A program made the position numbers and the translations under genes. A DNA stretch of 64,000 bases from NCBI GenBank assembly GCA_031002005.1, contig CM061921.1, forward strand, positions 174,662,935 through 174,726,934, given 5' to 3'. The notes beneath the pieces were generated by a model, which saw only the letters and a list, made by a program, of their open reading frames with translations, was not told the origin of the DNA and made no database searches. Below, one piece after another: positions 35,601-45,304 of this stretch; the first letter of the stretch is position 1; every line of letters begins with the position of its first letter. This stretch comes from Vandiemenella viatica (Eukaryota > Arthropoda > Insecta > Orthoptera > Morabidae).

Positions 35601-36489
35601 ATATGTACGTAGTAATACTATAGCCTATACACCAGCCCCTTTTCGCTGCTTTAGCTTTCCGAGTTCCTTCATAATTTCCTGAGGATCTACTGTTTCAATA
35701 TTGGAAGATTCTCATTCCCACTTATATAGAGATTCACCGGTGATCTAATTACTCCGATTCTATCATGATAGTCCCTAATGGTCTCACTAAACCAGCCACT
35801 CGATACTGTATCTCTGACATTATAAAATCCTCAGTAAATTTTTCACCATTCTTATCTACATTATCTTCCTTCCCCTCAGTTTTCTAAAACGGCAATAGAA
35901 ATTTCTAGATGCATTATTCAGTGGTCTATCTGCACAAATGATATTAGTCATAATCCTATATTAACATCCCCCTTTACTGTTAGTAATTGTTTATTTTGTT
36001 GTTTTAAGTATTCCATACTGCCATGCTGTCTCTTAACTCTGTTGTGTTCTCTTCTCATTAACTTCTTTAACCTCCTTACTTCCCTAATGTAGTATTTATA
36101 TTTATTTATTGTTTTGGAAAAAAATATTTCCTTACCCTTTTTTTATTATTTCCTTGAAGAAACCCCACTTGTCCTCCAATGTAATTGTGACATCCTTCTA
36201 TTTGCAGAAACATTCCCTGAAATATCTTTTCAAATAAAAAATTTGTGCTTTTATATTATTGTAACTATTTCCCTCTTCAATTTTTGCCACTGGTTTACTA
36301 AATACCCTAATATGCAACAGAACTGCATTGTGATGACTTATTCGTTCACTTACTTAACGGCCCACAATATTTTCGTCTGGCTTTATTAGAAAGATATTCA
36401 ACATGTTACGTCACTTTGTGGTCTGTTCTACCACTTGTGTAAAGCCTCCTTCCTTTACGAAGGTATTTACAGATGTCTATTACCTTGAG

Positions 36490-36890
36490 TTATTAATCTT
36501 ATTTTCTGTCCAACTGACACCTGGTAAATTTAAATACCCACCAAAAATGATCATTCTATAGGCCTACTCACCACTGAACTGTTAATAAGAATTTAGTTTC
36601 TACCTGAGAGTGTCATATTCATCATTCATTCTTCACTACGGTAAGCAGCCAACACCCTAACTTTTTTCTTTTATATCACCCTAGGAATCAACCCCTTGTA
36701 ACGTAAGGACATGATATATGAACACCGGAGAACTGTAGTAATCTTTACTAAGCAACATCAATATTCCTTCACCAATTCCTCCTCTATCACTGCGATATAC
36801 TCTGTAACTATCAGGGAGAACATCACTGTCTAATACTCCTTCTTTTAACCAAGATATCATACCTAAAGATTTTCATGGGGCTTTTATGAT
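36490..36890 (-). pseudogene. decayed LINE apurinic-type endonuclease
   Basis: The minus strand reads ISWLKEGVLDSDVLPDSYRV, YRSDRGGIGEGILMLLSKD and further on IFGGYLNLPGVSW. These match the ETWL...YRxDR-GG and GDFNxPxxxW blocks of LINE endonucleases, with a D-to-Y change in GDFN. About 0.9 kb of poorly readable linker separates it from the RT part at 34200-35600. Confidence 0.68.
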
Positions 36891-36899
36891 GAGCGTAAG

Positions 36900-37885
36900 A
36901 TGTGGTGTACCAGTATCGAATTGATAAGTACATAATCCTCAAATATAGAAACTTAGATATTGTTTAGAAATTATTTGCATAATTCGATCAGCTATTTTTT
37001 TTTTTTTAAATTTTAAATTTTTTTTTATTTTTGTTGTCATCCTTGTTACTGATAATTTTAATCGTAATAAAGAAGGAATTAAAACGTATCCCATTCCACA
37101 CATAGTATACACTGAAGAGATTAAGGTCTGGTTTAAACTTCATTTAAATAAAGACAAAGACAATTCAGAAAGTGGTCTTGTATTAAAATTTGTATTAGCA
37201 GATGTGATTAGTATACCAGACATTGAATCTTACATTTACTGACATTATTCTTTTCTAGAATACCTCGTCAGTACTTGGACAAGGAGGTTAGGGCCACACA
37301 CAGAATCTGTCCAAAACTTCATTAATCATGTCAATGATCTGGCCATACTCCTCACTGTTATGCAAAATAGGTATTCCCAGTTCGCTTTACCAGTGGAACA
37401 CATCTCGGAGTTGAATACAACATTGATGGATTTTTCGTCAGTAACCAATGTTACATCGGCTTCTTGTGGCAAAACCGAAAGGGCGCCGCAGTCTATTTTC
37501 ACTAACCTATATTAATGGTCTGTTGACATGTTATATCCGCTTCAAACTTTCCCTCCCCCCGTGGTGCGACTCCTCCTCTCTAACTTCTGTATCTGCTCGA
37601 CCAGGTAAAAAAAGACACCTGCCCCTCGATATGCGGTATCCCACTTTCCTGCGTGAATCTATGGGACTTATTAATGGAAGTTGCTATACTCCAATCTCAC
37701 TTACAGTATATTATTTGCCATCTATTATTAACCCCGAACTGTGGGCTTAGTGCTAGTCTGCCAGAAATACCGAACATTTATTAAGAACGTTTTCCGCCAG
37801 CAAAGTTAGGATTAATATGATGTTAAGCGATTAAATCAATACTACGGACACATATTTCGTTTTAAGAAGTAGATTTTCTCTTGCG
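36900..37885. other. unassigned DNA
   Basis: Contains an A/T-homopolymer stretch near 36990-37040 and a 100-codon ORF (37448-37750) without recognisable motifs. No TE ends found. Confidence 0.35.
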
Positions 37886-37889
37886 ATAC

Positions 37890-38150
37890 AACGAAATTCG
37901 CCAGTAAAATACTTGAAACATTTAGCGGACAATTACTTACTAATCGTAGGCAAAATTTTAAATCATGTATTTCTTCACAATTAAACGATGTATGCAATCA
38001 GAATTTCCGAAATTGGTGTCGGTTCAATTTTTAGCGGCAGAAAATCTGGCTCCAAAAGTCGCACAGCGGGCTATTTCAATACGTAAGCAGGGGGCTGAAT
38101 TCATAACTGCACAGTAGTTCAGATGTAAAAAATAAATGAAAAATATGTCT
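37890..38150 (+). repeat. diverged direct repeat, left copy
   Basis: This segment aligns with 45427-45700 in the same orientation: CACAATTAAACGATG against CGCAATTAAACGTTC, GGTTCAATTTTTAG against AGTTCAATTTTTAG, and CAATACGTAAGC against TAATACGTAAGC. Divergence is substantial. The pair brackets the nested retroelement block, which inserted at the border of the second copy. Confidence 0.65.
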
Positions 38151-38158
38151 AACAATTC

Positions 38159-38231
38159 AACAAAATCTTCTCGGGTGTCCAGCCGGATTGTGGTGTAAAA
38201 ACACGACGTTTCAACAGCTGACTCTGCTGTC
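38159..38231 (-). repeat. Penelope-like element terminal inverted repeat, left
   Basis: These 73 bp, starting AACAAAATCTTCTCGGGTGT, recur as the reverse complement at 45350-45422 with only a few mismatches. On the minus strand the segment carries the second half of the hammerhead-like motif (GCTGTTGAAACGTC then GTGTTTTTACACC). PLEs often have their pseudo-LTRs in inverted orientation around the body, which is what is seen here. Confidence 0.8.
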
Positions 38232-38249
38232 CTCCAGGTGTCCTCAGGC
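38204..38249 (-). ncRNA. hammerhead-ribozyme-like motif, degenerate copy
   Basis: Minus strand: stem I strand GGACAC, core CTGGAGG (consensus CTGATGA), stem II ACAGC/GCTGT, then GAAACGTC and GTGTTT, which pairs with GGACAC. Stem I is better preserved than in the right copy but the core is badly mutated, so this one should not self-cleave. Confidence 0.45.
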
Positions 38250-38269
38250 CTAGGCCTGAGGACACCTGG
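38234..38269. repeat. perfect 36-bp palindrome at the PLE junction
   Basis: The sequence CCAGGTGTCCTCAGGCCT is followed immediately by its exact reverse complement. The right half runs straight into the GIY-YIG coding. It marks the point where the inverted pseudo-LTR joins the truncated body, as if the same 18 bp were copied on both strands. Confidence 0.95.
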
Positions 38270-38522
38270 GATTTATTCCATACCGTGTGAATGCGGTAAA
38301 GTGTATATCGGTCAGACCATCAGAACGATCAAAGAGCGCCTTATCGAACACTAACGACACCTGAGGTTGATGCAACTGGACAAAGCCAAGCATGCCTTCA
38401 ACGAAGAACACAGGATGGAGTTCGATAAAACAGCAGTGCTGGGCAGGCCCTCTTCCTTCTGGGACTCTGTCATAAACGAGGCGTTGGAGATCCGGCTTAG
38501 TGACAATAACATCGGCATATGA
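38268..38522 (+). pseudogene. Penelope-like element GIY-YIG endonuclease domain
   Basis: The plus strand encodes GIYSIPCECGKVYIGQTIRT, with the GIY...YIG signature and the CxC pair typical of Penelope-like EN domains, then KERLIEH, an in-frame TAA at 38352-38354, and HAFNEEHRMEF...SFWDSVINEALEIRL with the late Glu. It ends at TGA 38520-38522. In PLEs this C-terminal nuclease nicks target DNA for the RT; no RT is present, so the copy is 5'-truncated. The single stop makes it inactive. Confidence 0.88.
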
Positions 38523-38749
38523 CACCAGTCGGGCGCCGCAGTGGACCGCGGATTAAGACAGCGGTCGCGGCCAATCAAAAGTGGACACAACAGCTTCTCG
38601 GACCAACAGCACATCCGGGCGGGAAGGAGCAAGTGGCGCCAGAGGTGGCAGCAGCGGGCCGCGTATATAACCAACACTCTCGACCAACCAGAGCGAGCGG
38701 GCCTTCCAGCTGAAGGTATAAAGGAGGTTCGATGGGTGGCCATGCCAGT
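38523..38749 (+). promoter_or_regulatory. PLE 3' region with possible TATA-type promoter
   Basis: GC-rich compared with the window, containing CGTATATAACC near 38660 and GGTATAAAGG near 38716, both TATA-box-like. PLE pseudo-LTRs hold internal promoters, and this stretch continues logically into the pseudo-LTR at 45305. That it is a promoter is inference from motifs alone. It ends with TGGCCATGCCAGT, repeated at 45292-45304. Confidence 0.35.
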
Positions 38750-38777
38750 TCACCACCAGGACTCACTCGACTCCTGG

Positions 38778-40274
38778 ATGGAAGGTGAGCGCGCTTCAAG
38801 GTCTGCAGCGCCGAGCGATGCTGATTCGACGGCTGTCGACGAATCAGCAGAGAGCGATGAGCTCTACTTGGAGGGTCTTCGCGATCGTGACAAGTTCGCT
38901 TTTCGCGTCGACCTCAAGAACCTAGCTGCACGCCCGCAACCAAGTCTCTTCAGTGATCTACAGCGGAAGTACAGATTCACTTCCTGGTCGCTCTGGGTCG
39001 TTCACGCCGGCCTGAAGTACGGCTGGTCATTACCAGCTGATACTAGCGATTTCTATGGAACACTGATGATCATTGGGGACAGCGACGAGGAAGTCAGAGT
39101 CATCCATGACGATGCTGAGGCCAAAGGACTAAAGCGTCCTGCGGCCCTAGCATCCATGCCGCTGGTCTTTGAAAAGGACTTCTGCACAACAAAGTTCTTC
39201 CGCAAGTTAAACGGCAAACTGAAGCGGCAGCGCAGAAGGCAGCAAACCACAGCGACTGAGGACTGGCAGATTGCTGGAAACAAGATTCCCGCCGCCTCAG
39301 AGGGGCTGCCGGACCCAGAGAAGGAGGCACCTGGCCTCCAAGCTGCTGAGCCTTCCACGCCAACCAGCCCTGCCAGGGACGACGCGGAGGCACTTCGCGA
39401 AACCCCAACGTCACCCACGCCATCCCAGAAGGAAGGGGAGGTACCACCAGCCACTGAGGAGGGACCAGTCCAGCCACTGGTGGTGCCATATGAAGGGAAC
39501 TGTGGCAGCCTGTATGTTCAGCTTCTGCTGGCTACAGAGTTGCCGCTGTTCTGTTGGCCGGCTGAAGGAGGCATCTCCATTTTAGCCTCCTGCCCCTCGG
39601 ACCTGACGAGAGCCGCCGCCATGTTGAGCGACATGGGCGTCAGCTGCACCGTGGAGCAGCCCAGCCCGCCGAGCCAACCTGTCCCTCCGCCTGCAGCTGT
39701 TGAGGCACAGCCGAGGGCGAGGGGTAAGAGGGCCAACAAGAAGAAGCCCTCTCCTCCCGAGCTTCGTCAATGCTTCAACTGCCAGCTCCATGGACACGAG
39801 GCGAGGGACTGCCAAAACCAGCGCAGATGCACCAGATGTGGGGCTGACCATCGTGCTGCCGAATGTACCGTAGCCAGGGAGGAGGCAGTCTGCTGTAACT
39901 GCGGACTTAGCCACGCAGCCTGCTTCTCTGGCTGTGAAAAGAAGAAACAGCTAAGGGCGAATCATCGCGCCAAAGCTGCCACGGCGCCCAGGAGTGCCCA
40001 GCAGGAGACACGCTCCAGCAAGCCACCCCACACCGCCAGACCGGCGACTACGCGCGGGCTCCATACTCGAGCCGCACCGCGTCGCCAAGACCAGCCCACG
40101 ACGGCTCCTGGGTCCAGTCGGCAGCCACCCGGCCACCGTGGAGGTCGTCCTGCCGACCGATGCCACTGCCGTTCCGGACCCAGCGACCAGCTCACGGTGG
40201 TGGTGACGCTGCTAACCCAGCTAATGACCGCCCTAATGCCACGTCGAGATCAAGACAACAACAGACATCCATGA
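38778..40274 (+). CDS. LINE ORF1-like nucleocapsid protein, first copy
   Basis: Open for about 498 codons from the Met at 38778; the frame is open further upstream, but the Met at 38742 lies inside the 13-bp repeat and earlier codons belong to the PLE. The N-terminal half is acidic then basic (KLKRQRRRQQ near residue 155). A Pro/Thr-rich linker is followed by LYVQLLLATELPLFCW and GISILASCPSDLTRAAAM, resembling the fold preceding zinc knuckles in Jockey ORF1. Three knuckles follow: CFNCQLHGHEARDC, CTRCGADHRAAEC and CCNCGLSHAACFSGC. The C-terminus is Arg/Pro-rich. It should bind element RNA. No disabling mutation was seen. Confidence 0.7.
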   Translation: MEGERASRSAAPSDADSTAVDESAESDELYLEGLRDRDKFAFRVDLKNLAARPQPSLFSDLQRKYRFTSWSLWVVHAGLKYGWSLPADTSDFYGTLMIIGDSDEEVRVIHDDAEAKGLKRPAALASMPLVFEKDFCTTKFFRKLNGKLKRQRRRQQTTATEDWQIAGNKIPAASEGLPDPEKEAPGLQAAEPSTPTSPARDDAEALRETPTSPTPSQKEGEVPPATEEGPVQPLVVPYEGNCGSLYVQLLLATELPLFCWPAEGGISILASCPSDLTRAAAMLSDMGVSCTVEQPSPPSQPVPPPAAVEAQPRARGKRANKKKPSPPELRQCFNCQLHGHEARDCQNQRRCTRCGADHRAAECTVAREEAVCCNCGLSHAACFSGCEKKKQLRANHRAKAATAPRSAQQETRSSKPPHTARPATTRGLHTRAAPRRQDQPTTAPGSSRQPPGHRGGRPADRCHCRSGPSDQLTVVVTLLTQLMTALMPRRDQDNNRHP

Positions 40275-40780
40275 CAACTGACGACTTAGCAAAAGACAAT
40301 TCAAAAAAAAGCAAAACCGACAGCAGTCATAGGGTTTTACCCTGGTACTGCATCAACAACATGGCGTAAGCCATACCGATGACGCTGTGCTGTGCTGTGT
40401 GCCATGCCAGTTGGATTTCCGAGTTCACATCGGTAGTGTTCAGATGCGCGATGAGGAAAGTGCTCGCCGCACTGTCGCGCCAGGTGGGCCGAGTGGCGAC
40501 ACTGGAGGCTCGCAACTACCAGAAACTCCGAAGAGTGCAGAACCGGCCGACAAAGGTATCGCGTCAAGCACCTCCTGCATTGTAGTTGGATATGCAGAAG
40601 AGCGGCGCGGACTAACGTGATGCTCCTCGGAAATATGTGGCGATCCCGGTTAAACCGCAAACAAGCTGATCAAGACATCCAGAAAGGGGCTCCACAGCAG
40701 GTATCCAGCCCGTTAGCAAGCTAAACAGCTGACCATAACTCCAGTGAACTCCAGTACCTTCCACTGTATGGACACGAACT
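40275..40780 (+). other. inter-ORF region of the LINE block
   Basis: Several overlapping 60-107 codon ORFs occur in all frames because the sequence is GC-rich. None shows a motif I recognise. It separates the two ORF1-like genes and could be the 3' remainder of one element, the 5' UTR of the next, or decayed coding. Confidence 0.3.
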
Positions 40781-40784
40781 GGAC

Positions 40785-41644
40785 ATGCTGCTGGCTTACC
40801 TATCGAAAAGGAAGAGGCAAGATATCCTAAACAAAACCATCGACAGTGCTAGTCTCCCGTTCCGGCCACCAGTCACCAGCAACAACGTAACAGACTCAAC
40901 AGCAGCACCAGATCAGACCCAACATAACAATAGAAGCAAGAGGAAGAATGATTCAACAGACACTCCACCACCAGCCCCACCAAGAGGCTGGACAACAAGC
41001 TGACACCAGCCATAGTCAACCAAAACAATGCACCCAACGTCGATGAACAGCAATTCCGTCAGCCCAAGAAGACAGCCAAATTAAGACAGATGCAAACCGC
41101 CGAACCCATGGATGTCTTCAACAGAGACGAAAACCTGCATAATGAGGACAAAACACCAGAATAAGAGGGTCCTCGCCCACCACCCTGCAATAGGGTATTA
41201 CCACCATTAATGATAACCTACGCGGGATCCTACCCAGAACTATACAGAAGACTACAAAGCAAATGCTCCAAAAACATCAGTGTTAAGCCTCAATGGATTG
41301 ACAAACACAAATTTAACACATACTGCCTAGAGGATTACAAAAAAATAGCGGAAGAACTTGCCAAAGCTGAGGTGCCATACTACACTTTCAGCTTGGAGCC
41401 AACCTGTAATCTGAAGGTAGTGTTTCGTGGTATCCCAGTGGAATAAATAAAGGCCGAATTAGCTCTATCAGGATTCGATATAACAACAATATCACAGATG
41501 AGAAAGCCTGGAACAGGTAACGTGATGCCACTGTTTCTAACTATTTATTTATTTATTTATTTTCCATATGCAACTTAGCCCAGCACCTAGTATCTAATCT
41601 GGGCCCTTATTTCCACTCATTTACATTTACATATGTTTGTATCT

Positions 41645-41678
<34 letters not shown>

Positions 41679-42352
41679 ATTAAAAAATAAACAATGAATG
41701 AAAGAAAATTTTGATTCAATTTCCAATAACTACTACATCTACTGTTATTAAACAGAATGGGTACCACACCACACTGTTTCTAACTATTTTACCTGACTCT
41801 CCAGAGAACAGAAAAATATACCAAATAAGAACTATGCTTGGCCTCACGATCAGCGTGGAGACGATGAGGGCCAGCCAAGGACCACCGCAATGTCATCGTT
41901 GCCAGGCGTTTGGGTGTGTACAAAGACACTGCAGCATGCCTTCCAGATGCGTCAAATGCGGCGAACAGCACCCAACCACAAATTGTGAACTAAGGAAAGG
42001 AAGTGACAGTATAAAATGTGCTAACTGCGGCGGAGGCCATGTCGCATCTTACAGAGGTTGTCCAGTGGCTAAAGAAGTTTGACTGCGGCTGAGAAACAAA
42101 GTACCATAACATCCAAGCAACAAAAGGCAGCACATCCCACCTGAAAATGTACAACCAAGAATGCCACCCCCTCCGTCAACCAGTATGGAGAACTGGCCGC
42201 CTCTGCCCGCCTCGGATGAAGCGACGTTAACCAACAGCCTGTCCTCACCAGAGTTCTGCAACATGGTAAAAATGCTGGAATCGACGATGACGGTTATGCT
42301 CAGCATAACAACGAAATTAGATTTGACACAGCAGCTGTTGGAACGCACATAA
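40785..42352 (+). pseudogene. Jockey-type ORF1, second copy, disrupted
   Basis: Fragments in order: MLLAYLSKRKRQDILNKTID, KLTPAIVNQNNAPNVDEQQF and KLRQMQTAEPMDVF in shifted frames; the pre-knuckle domain SYPELYRRLQSKCSKN...YYTFSLEPTCNLKVVFRGIP (41225-41440); then, after the 41547-41771 insertion, LPDSPENRKIYQIRTMLGL and three knuckles (CHRCQAFGCVQRHC, CVKCGEQHPTTNC, CANCGGGHVASYRGC). The first knuckle has Cys where His is normal. A final stretch to 42352 ends LDLTQQLLERT. At least two stops and frameshifts interrupt it. This layout (pre-C2HC domain plus three knuckles) is standard for Jockey ORF1. Confidence 0.8.
41547..41771 (-). mobile_element. 225-bp retroposed insertion with 18-bp duplication
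   Basis: An exact direct repeat CACTGTTTCTAACTATTT flanks it (41529-41546, 41772-41789). On the minus strand the insert ends in repeated AAAT units, a retroposon tail. It includes a TA microsatellite (41651-41672). No A or B box was seen, so it is either a SINE of non-tRNA origin or a 5'-truncated LINE 3' end. Without it, the two sides of the ORF1 coding read continuously. Confidence 0.85.
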
Positions 42353-42479
42353 GTTCCAACAAACCCAGCAGCAAACACCTCCCAACATGAATAGACGTAG
42401 ACAGCTAAGTAACCTATAGTTCTGTACATGGGATGCTAATGGTGTATTCCAACAAAAGGGATAACTCGTCGAATTCTTA

Positions 42480-43075
42480 CAACAAGAGGGAATAGACGTA
42501 TGTTTTTAATGTGCGAGACCCACCTTAAGCCTGGCCTCAAGTTCACTGCACGAAACTACCGCACATATAGGTGGATCGGCCAACAGCAGGAGGCGGCACA
42601 GCCATACTAGTATGGTCATCACTGGCACATCACCGGATCCTTCTGCCACGAATGAATTCTATTGAAGCCACGGGCGTAGCTGTGGAGACCAGCGATGGCC
42701 CCATCAATATCATAGCAGTCTACCACCCGCCACGTCATCAAATCGACGAAGGTGACCTGGGTACCCTACTATCAGTTCGTGGGAAGATGCTTGTAGCTGG
42801 CGACCTCAACGCCAAACATCAGACTTGGAAGTGCAGATCCACCAATATCAGTGGCAAAAAACTCCTGCAGGCTTGCAACATCCATGGCTGTGTTTTTGTA
42901 GCACCAAATGTCCCCACACACACCCCATGGAATCATCGTCACCGTGGTGACATCCTGGACATAGCCATCACGAGGGGAATGCCGGGTCCTCTCACGGCCA
43001 GAGTTGTTAACCGCCTTTCCTTTGACCACAAGCCGGTACTAGTCGACGTGCGCAATCTAGAGCCAACATGGCAAG
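42480..43075 (+). pseudogene. Jockey-type ORF2 endonuclease domain
   Basis: Coding begins in one frame near 42490-42570 (CETHLKPGL-like) and shifts to the frame open from 42571. There it reads ATGVAVETSDGPINIIAVYH, KMLVAGDLNAKHQTWKCRS, THTPWNHRHRGDILDIAI and LSFDHKPVLVDV. These are the GDxNAxHxxW, D-I-x-D-I-A and SDH-type (here FDHKPV) blocks of Jockey-clade endonucleases, which nick target DNA. A frameshift at about 43060 separates it from the RT frame. Confidence 0.85.
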
Positions 43076-44950
43076 AAGAGACTATCGCAAAACAAACAGG
43101 CCAATCTTCAGAGAACGCCTCACAGCAGAATTAGCCCAACTAGTAGAACACGAGAATGCTGACACTGGACTCCAACAGCTAACTCAACGCATCAACCATG
43201 CGGCGGACGAATCCGCACCCATCCGCCAGGGCAGAAAGTGGCAGAATGGACTCCCTGCAGACATTCTTGCTGTCATCACTGAGGAAAACAGAGCCGCACG
43301 CACATGGCAGGAGACTAGAAGGCCGGAAGACAAACGCCAGCTGAACCGCTTGATCAGAGAAGTCAAAGCCTGTGTCATCGCCCACCGAAAGAGTGAATGG
43401 GACGCACGAGTAGCGACACTCCAGGCGGAGGACGGAACGACTTGGAAGGAAACTCGAAGGCTAATGAGAAGAAAACTACAAATACCTCCACTACATACCG
43501 AGGCTGGCATATGCTGCAAGCCAACAGAAAAATCCGAAGCTCTTGCCAACGCCTTTGAGCAGAACTTCGAACCTGTCACCCAACCGCTAGATGCAGATCA
43601 CATCCGGTACGTCCGGCGCCCGCTACGTCGTTATATGAGGGATGAAGGAGGCGACGACGAAATCGAGCGCATTACCAGGAGAGAATTTCTGGAAGTTGTG
43701 TCACGTCTGCCACCTGACATAGCACCGGGGGACGATGGGATCACTAACAGAATCCTCAAAAACCTACCACCCGAAGCCATCGATAGACTGGTTCGATATT
43801 TCAACCACATCATCGAAAGCGGCACTTTTTCCTTGGCTTGGAAACATGCGGAAATCATTGCACTTTCCAAGCCGGGGAAGGACCCGAAGATTCCCCAAAA
43901 CTACAGGCCGATCAGTCTTCTACCAGCAATAAGCAAAGTGTTCGAACGCCTCCTACTGAAATGCTTCCAGACTCATATCCAAGAGGGCAACATGGTGCCT
44001 GCAGAACAACATGGCTTCAGGACCGGCCACTCCACGGTTCACGAGCTGATGAGAGTAGTGGAGACGGCAACAGACACATTCAACTACAGGGATCACTGCG
44101 GAGTGGTCCTTCTTGACGTGGCCAGAGCCTTCGACTCGGTCTGGCACGAAGGGTTATTATACAAGCTTGCTACATTAGGTGTGCCATGCCGATTCCTAAA
44201 GTTAATCAGCAGCTACTTGCAGAAATGGTCATTCGCCGTCAAAGTGGACAACGCGACATCCTCACGAAGATTCATCCGTACTGGCGTCCCGCAGGGCAGT
44301 GTACACACTCCAGTTCTACACAGCTTATACACAGCCGACCTGCCCATGCGGCAGCATGCTGAAACAGCTCTATACGCGGACGACACCACAGTCTTCACAG
44401 CTTCACGCTGCCCCGAAATAATTGGACGTCGGCTACAGGCAGCGCTGAATGACATAGAAGAGTGGGCTACTAAATGGAGAATTCGTATAAATGCGTCGAA
44501 AAGCCAGGCCATCATGCTGACGAGAAGGAGAACGCCGCAGCGCCCAAGACTCGAGCTCTTCGGTGAGAGAATCCCTTGGGTGACAACAGCAAGATACCTG
44601 GGCGTCATCCTAGACGCGAAGCTGTTCTGGAAGGCCCACGTCGACGACGTACGACAAAGAGTGCAGCGCCGGCTGGGGGAAATATACCCTGTCCTAAACT
44701 ACAACAGCACCCTCAACCCCAGGACATGTGTATACATCTACAAGGCGTTGGTGCGGTCGCTGATGGAGTACGCCTCTCCAGTCTGGGCGTACGCCGCCAC
44801 AACGCACATCAATACCCTCCAAAGACTCCAGAACCGAGCCCTGAAAAGGGCACTCCATTTACATTGCAGTTTCCTACGATTGATCTACATCAGATAGCAC
44901 AAGTGCCAATGCTCAGGGATCGATACATAAATTATCAACCACCTTCTAAA
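43068..44950 (+). pseudogene. Jockey-type ORF2 reverse transcriptase
   Basis: Open for 609 codons. RT blocks in order: PGDDGITNRILKNLP, LSKPGKDPKIPQNYRPISLL, EQHGFRTGHSTVHELMRV, VVLLDVARAFDSVWHEGLLY, GVPQGSVHTPVLHSLYTADL, catalytic ALYADDTTVF, KWRIRINASKSQAIML, ARYLGVILDAKLFW, and the C-terminal LMEYASPVWAYAATTHINTL and RLQNRALKRAL. Near 44855 a frameshift moves the end into another frame (FPTIDLHQIAQVPMLRD). The catalytic core is complete, so this is a fairly young copy with only a few frameshifts across ORF2. Confidence 0.9.
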
Positions 44951-44989
44951 ATAAGGCGCAAGAGAGCACTAATCCCACCATAAATTCGC

Positions 44990-45291
44990 TCGTGCAATAT
45001 GAAGTGAATCAGGGATAGCACCGGAGACCGCTCCACTTACTAAGATAAGTATACGATGAAAAAATATACATACAAATACCAACAAAAAAATAATAACAAA
45101 AAATGATGAAAATAATAAAAATAACAAAAACAATAAAAGGTTACACCAAATAAAGTCTAGTAAGAAAATAAAAAGAAAAATGTAAAAGAAAAAAAATACA
45201 ACCAGTAAAAATTAAGGCAATACAAACTAGGCAAATCCTTCACCTAAGAATTCTCCAGCTCACGGGCTGGAGAAGAAAGTTAGGCTCTGGT
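44990..45291 (+). other. LINE 3' untranslated, A-rich region
   Basis: After the RT stop, 45050-45240 is very A-rich with AAT/AAC spacing, followed by CTCCAGCTCACGGGCTGGAG, a hairpin-capable block. A-rich 3' regions are normal in Jockey elements; the non-A-rich last 50 bp are not explained. Confidence 0.5.
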
Positions 45292-45304
45292 TGGCCATGC
45301 CAGT

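Larger units (their letters stand above)
38750..45291 (+). mobile_element. Jockey-type LINE block inserted in the PLE
   Basis: A 6.5-kb block is bounded by the 13-bp direct repeat TGGCCATGCCAGT (38737-38749, 45292-45304). It contains two zinc-knuckle ORFs, then endonuclease and RT of the Jockey clade, then an A-rich 3' region (45050-45240). Outside the repeat, PLE sequence resumes on the right and contains the hammerhead-like motif. Whether it is one three-ORF element or two LINEs in tandem is unresolved. A 225-bp insertion interrupts the second ORF. The last 50 bp before the duplication are not A-rich, which is unusual for Jockey. Confidence 0.65.

Noticed and set aside
37448..37750. 100-codon ORF as a host exon
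   Set aside because: No splice sites in register and no recognisable motif.
38541..38777. Upstream extension of the LINE ORF1 to the Met at 38541
   Set aside because: That part lies in the PLE 3' region, before the 13-bp repeat; the frame is open by chance in GC-rich sequence.
39053..40206. Several 60-133 codon minus-strand ORFs
   Set aside because: They are shadows of the GC-rich ORF1 coding strand.
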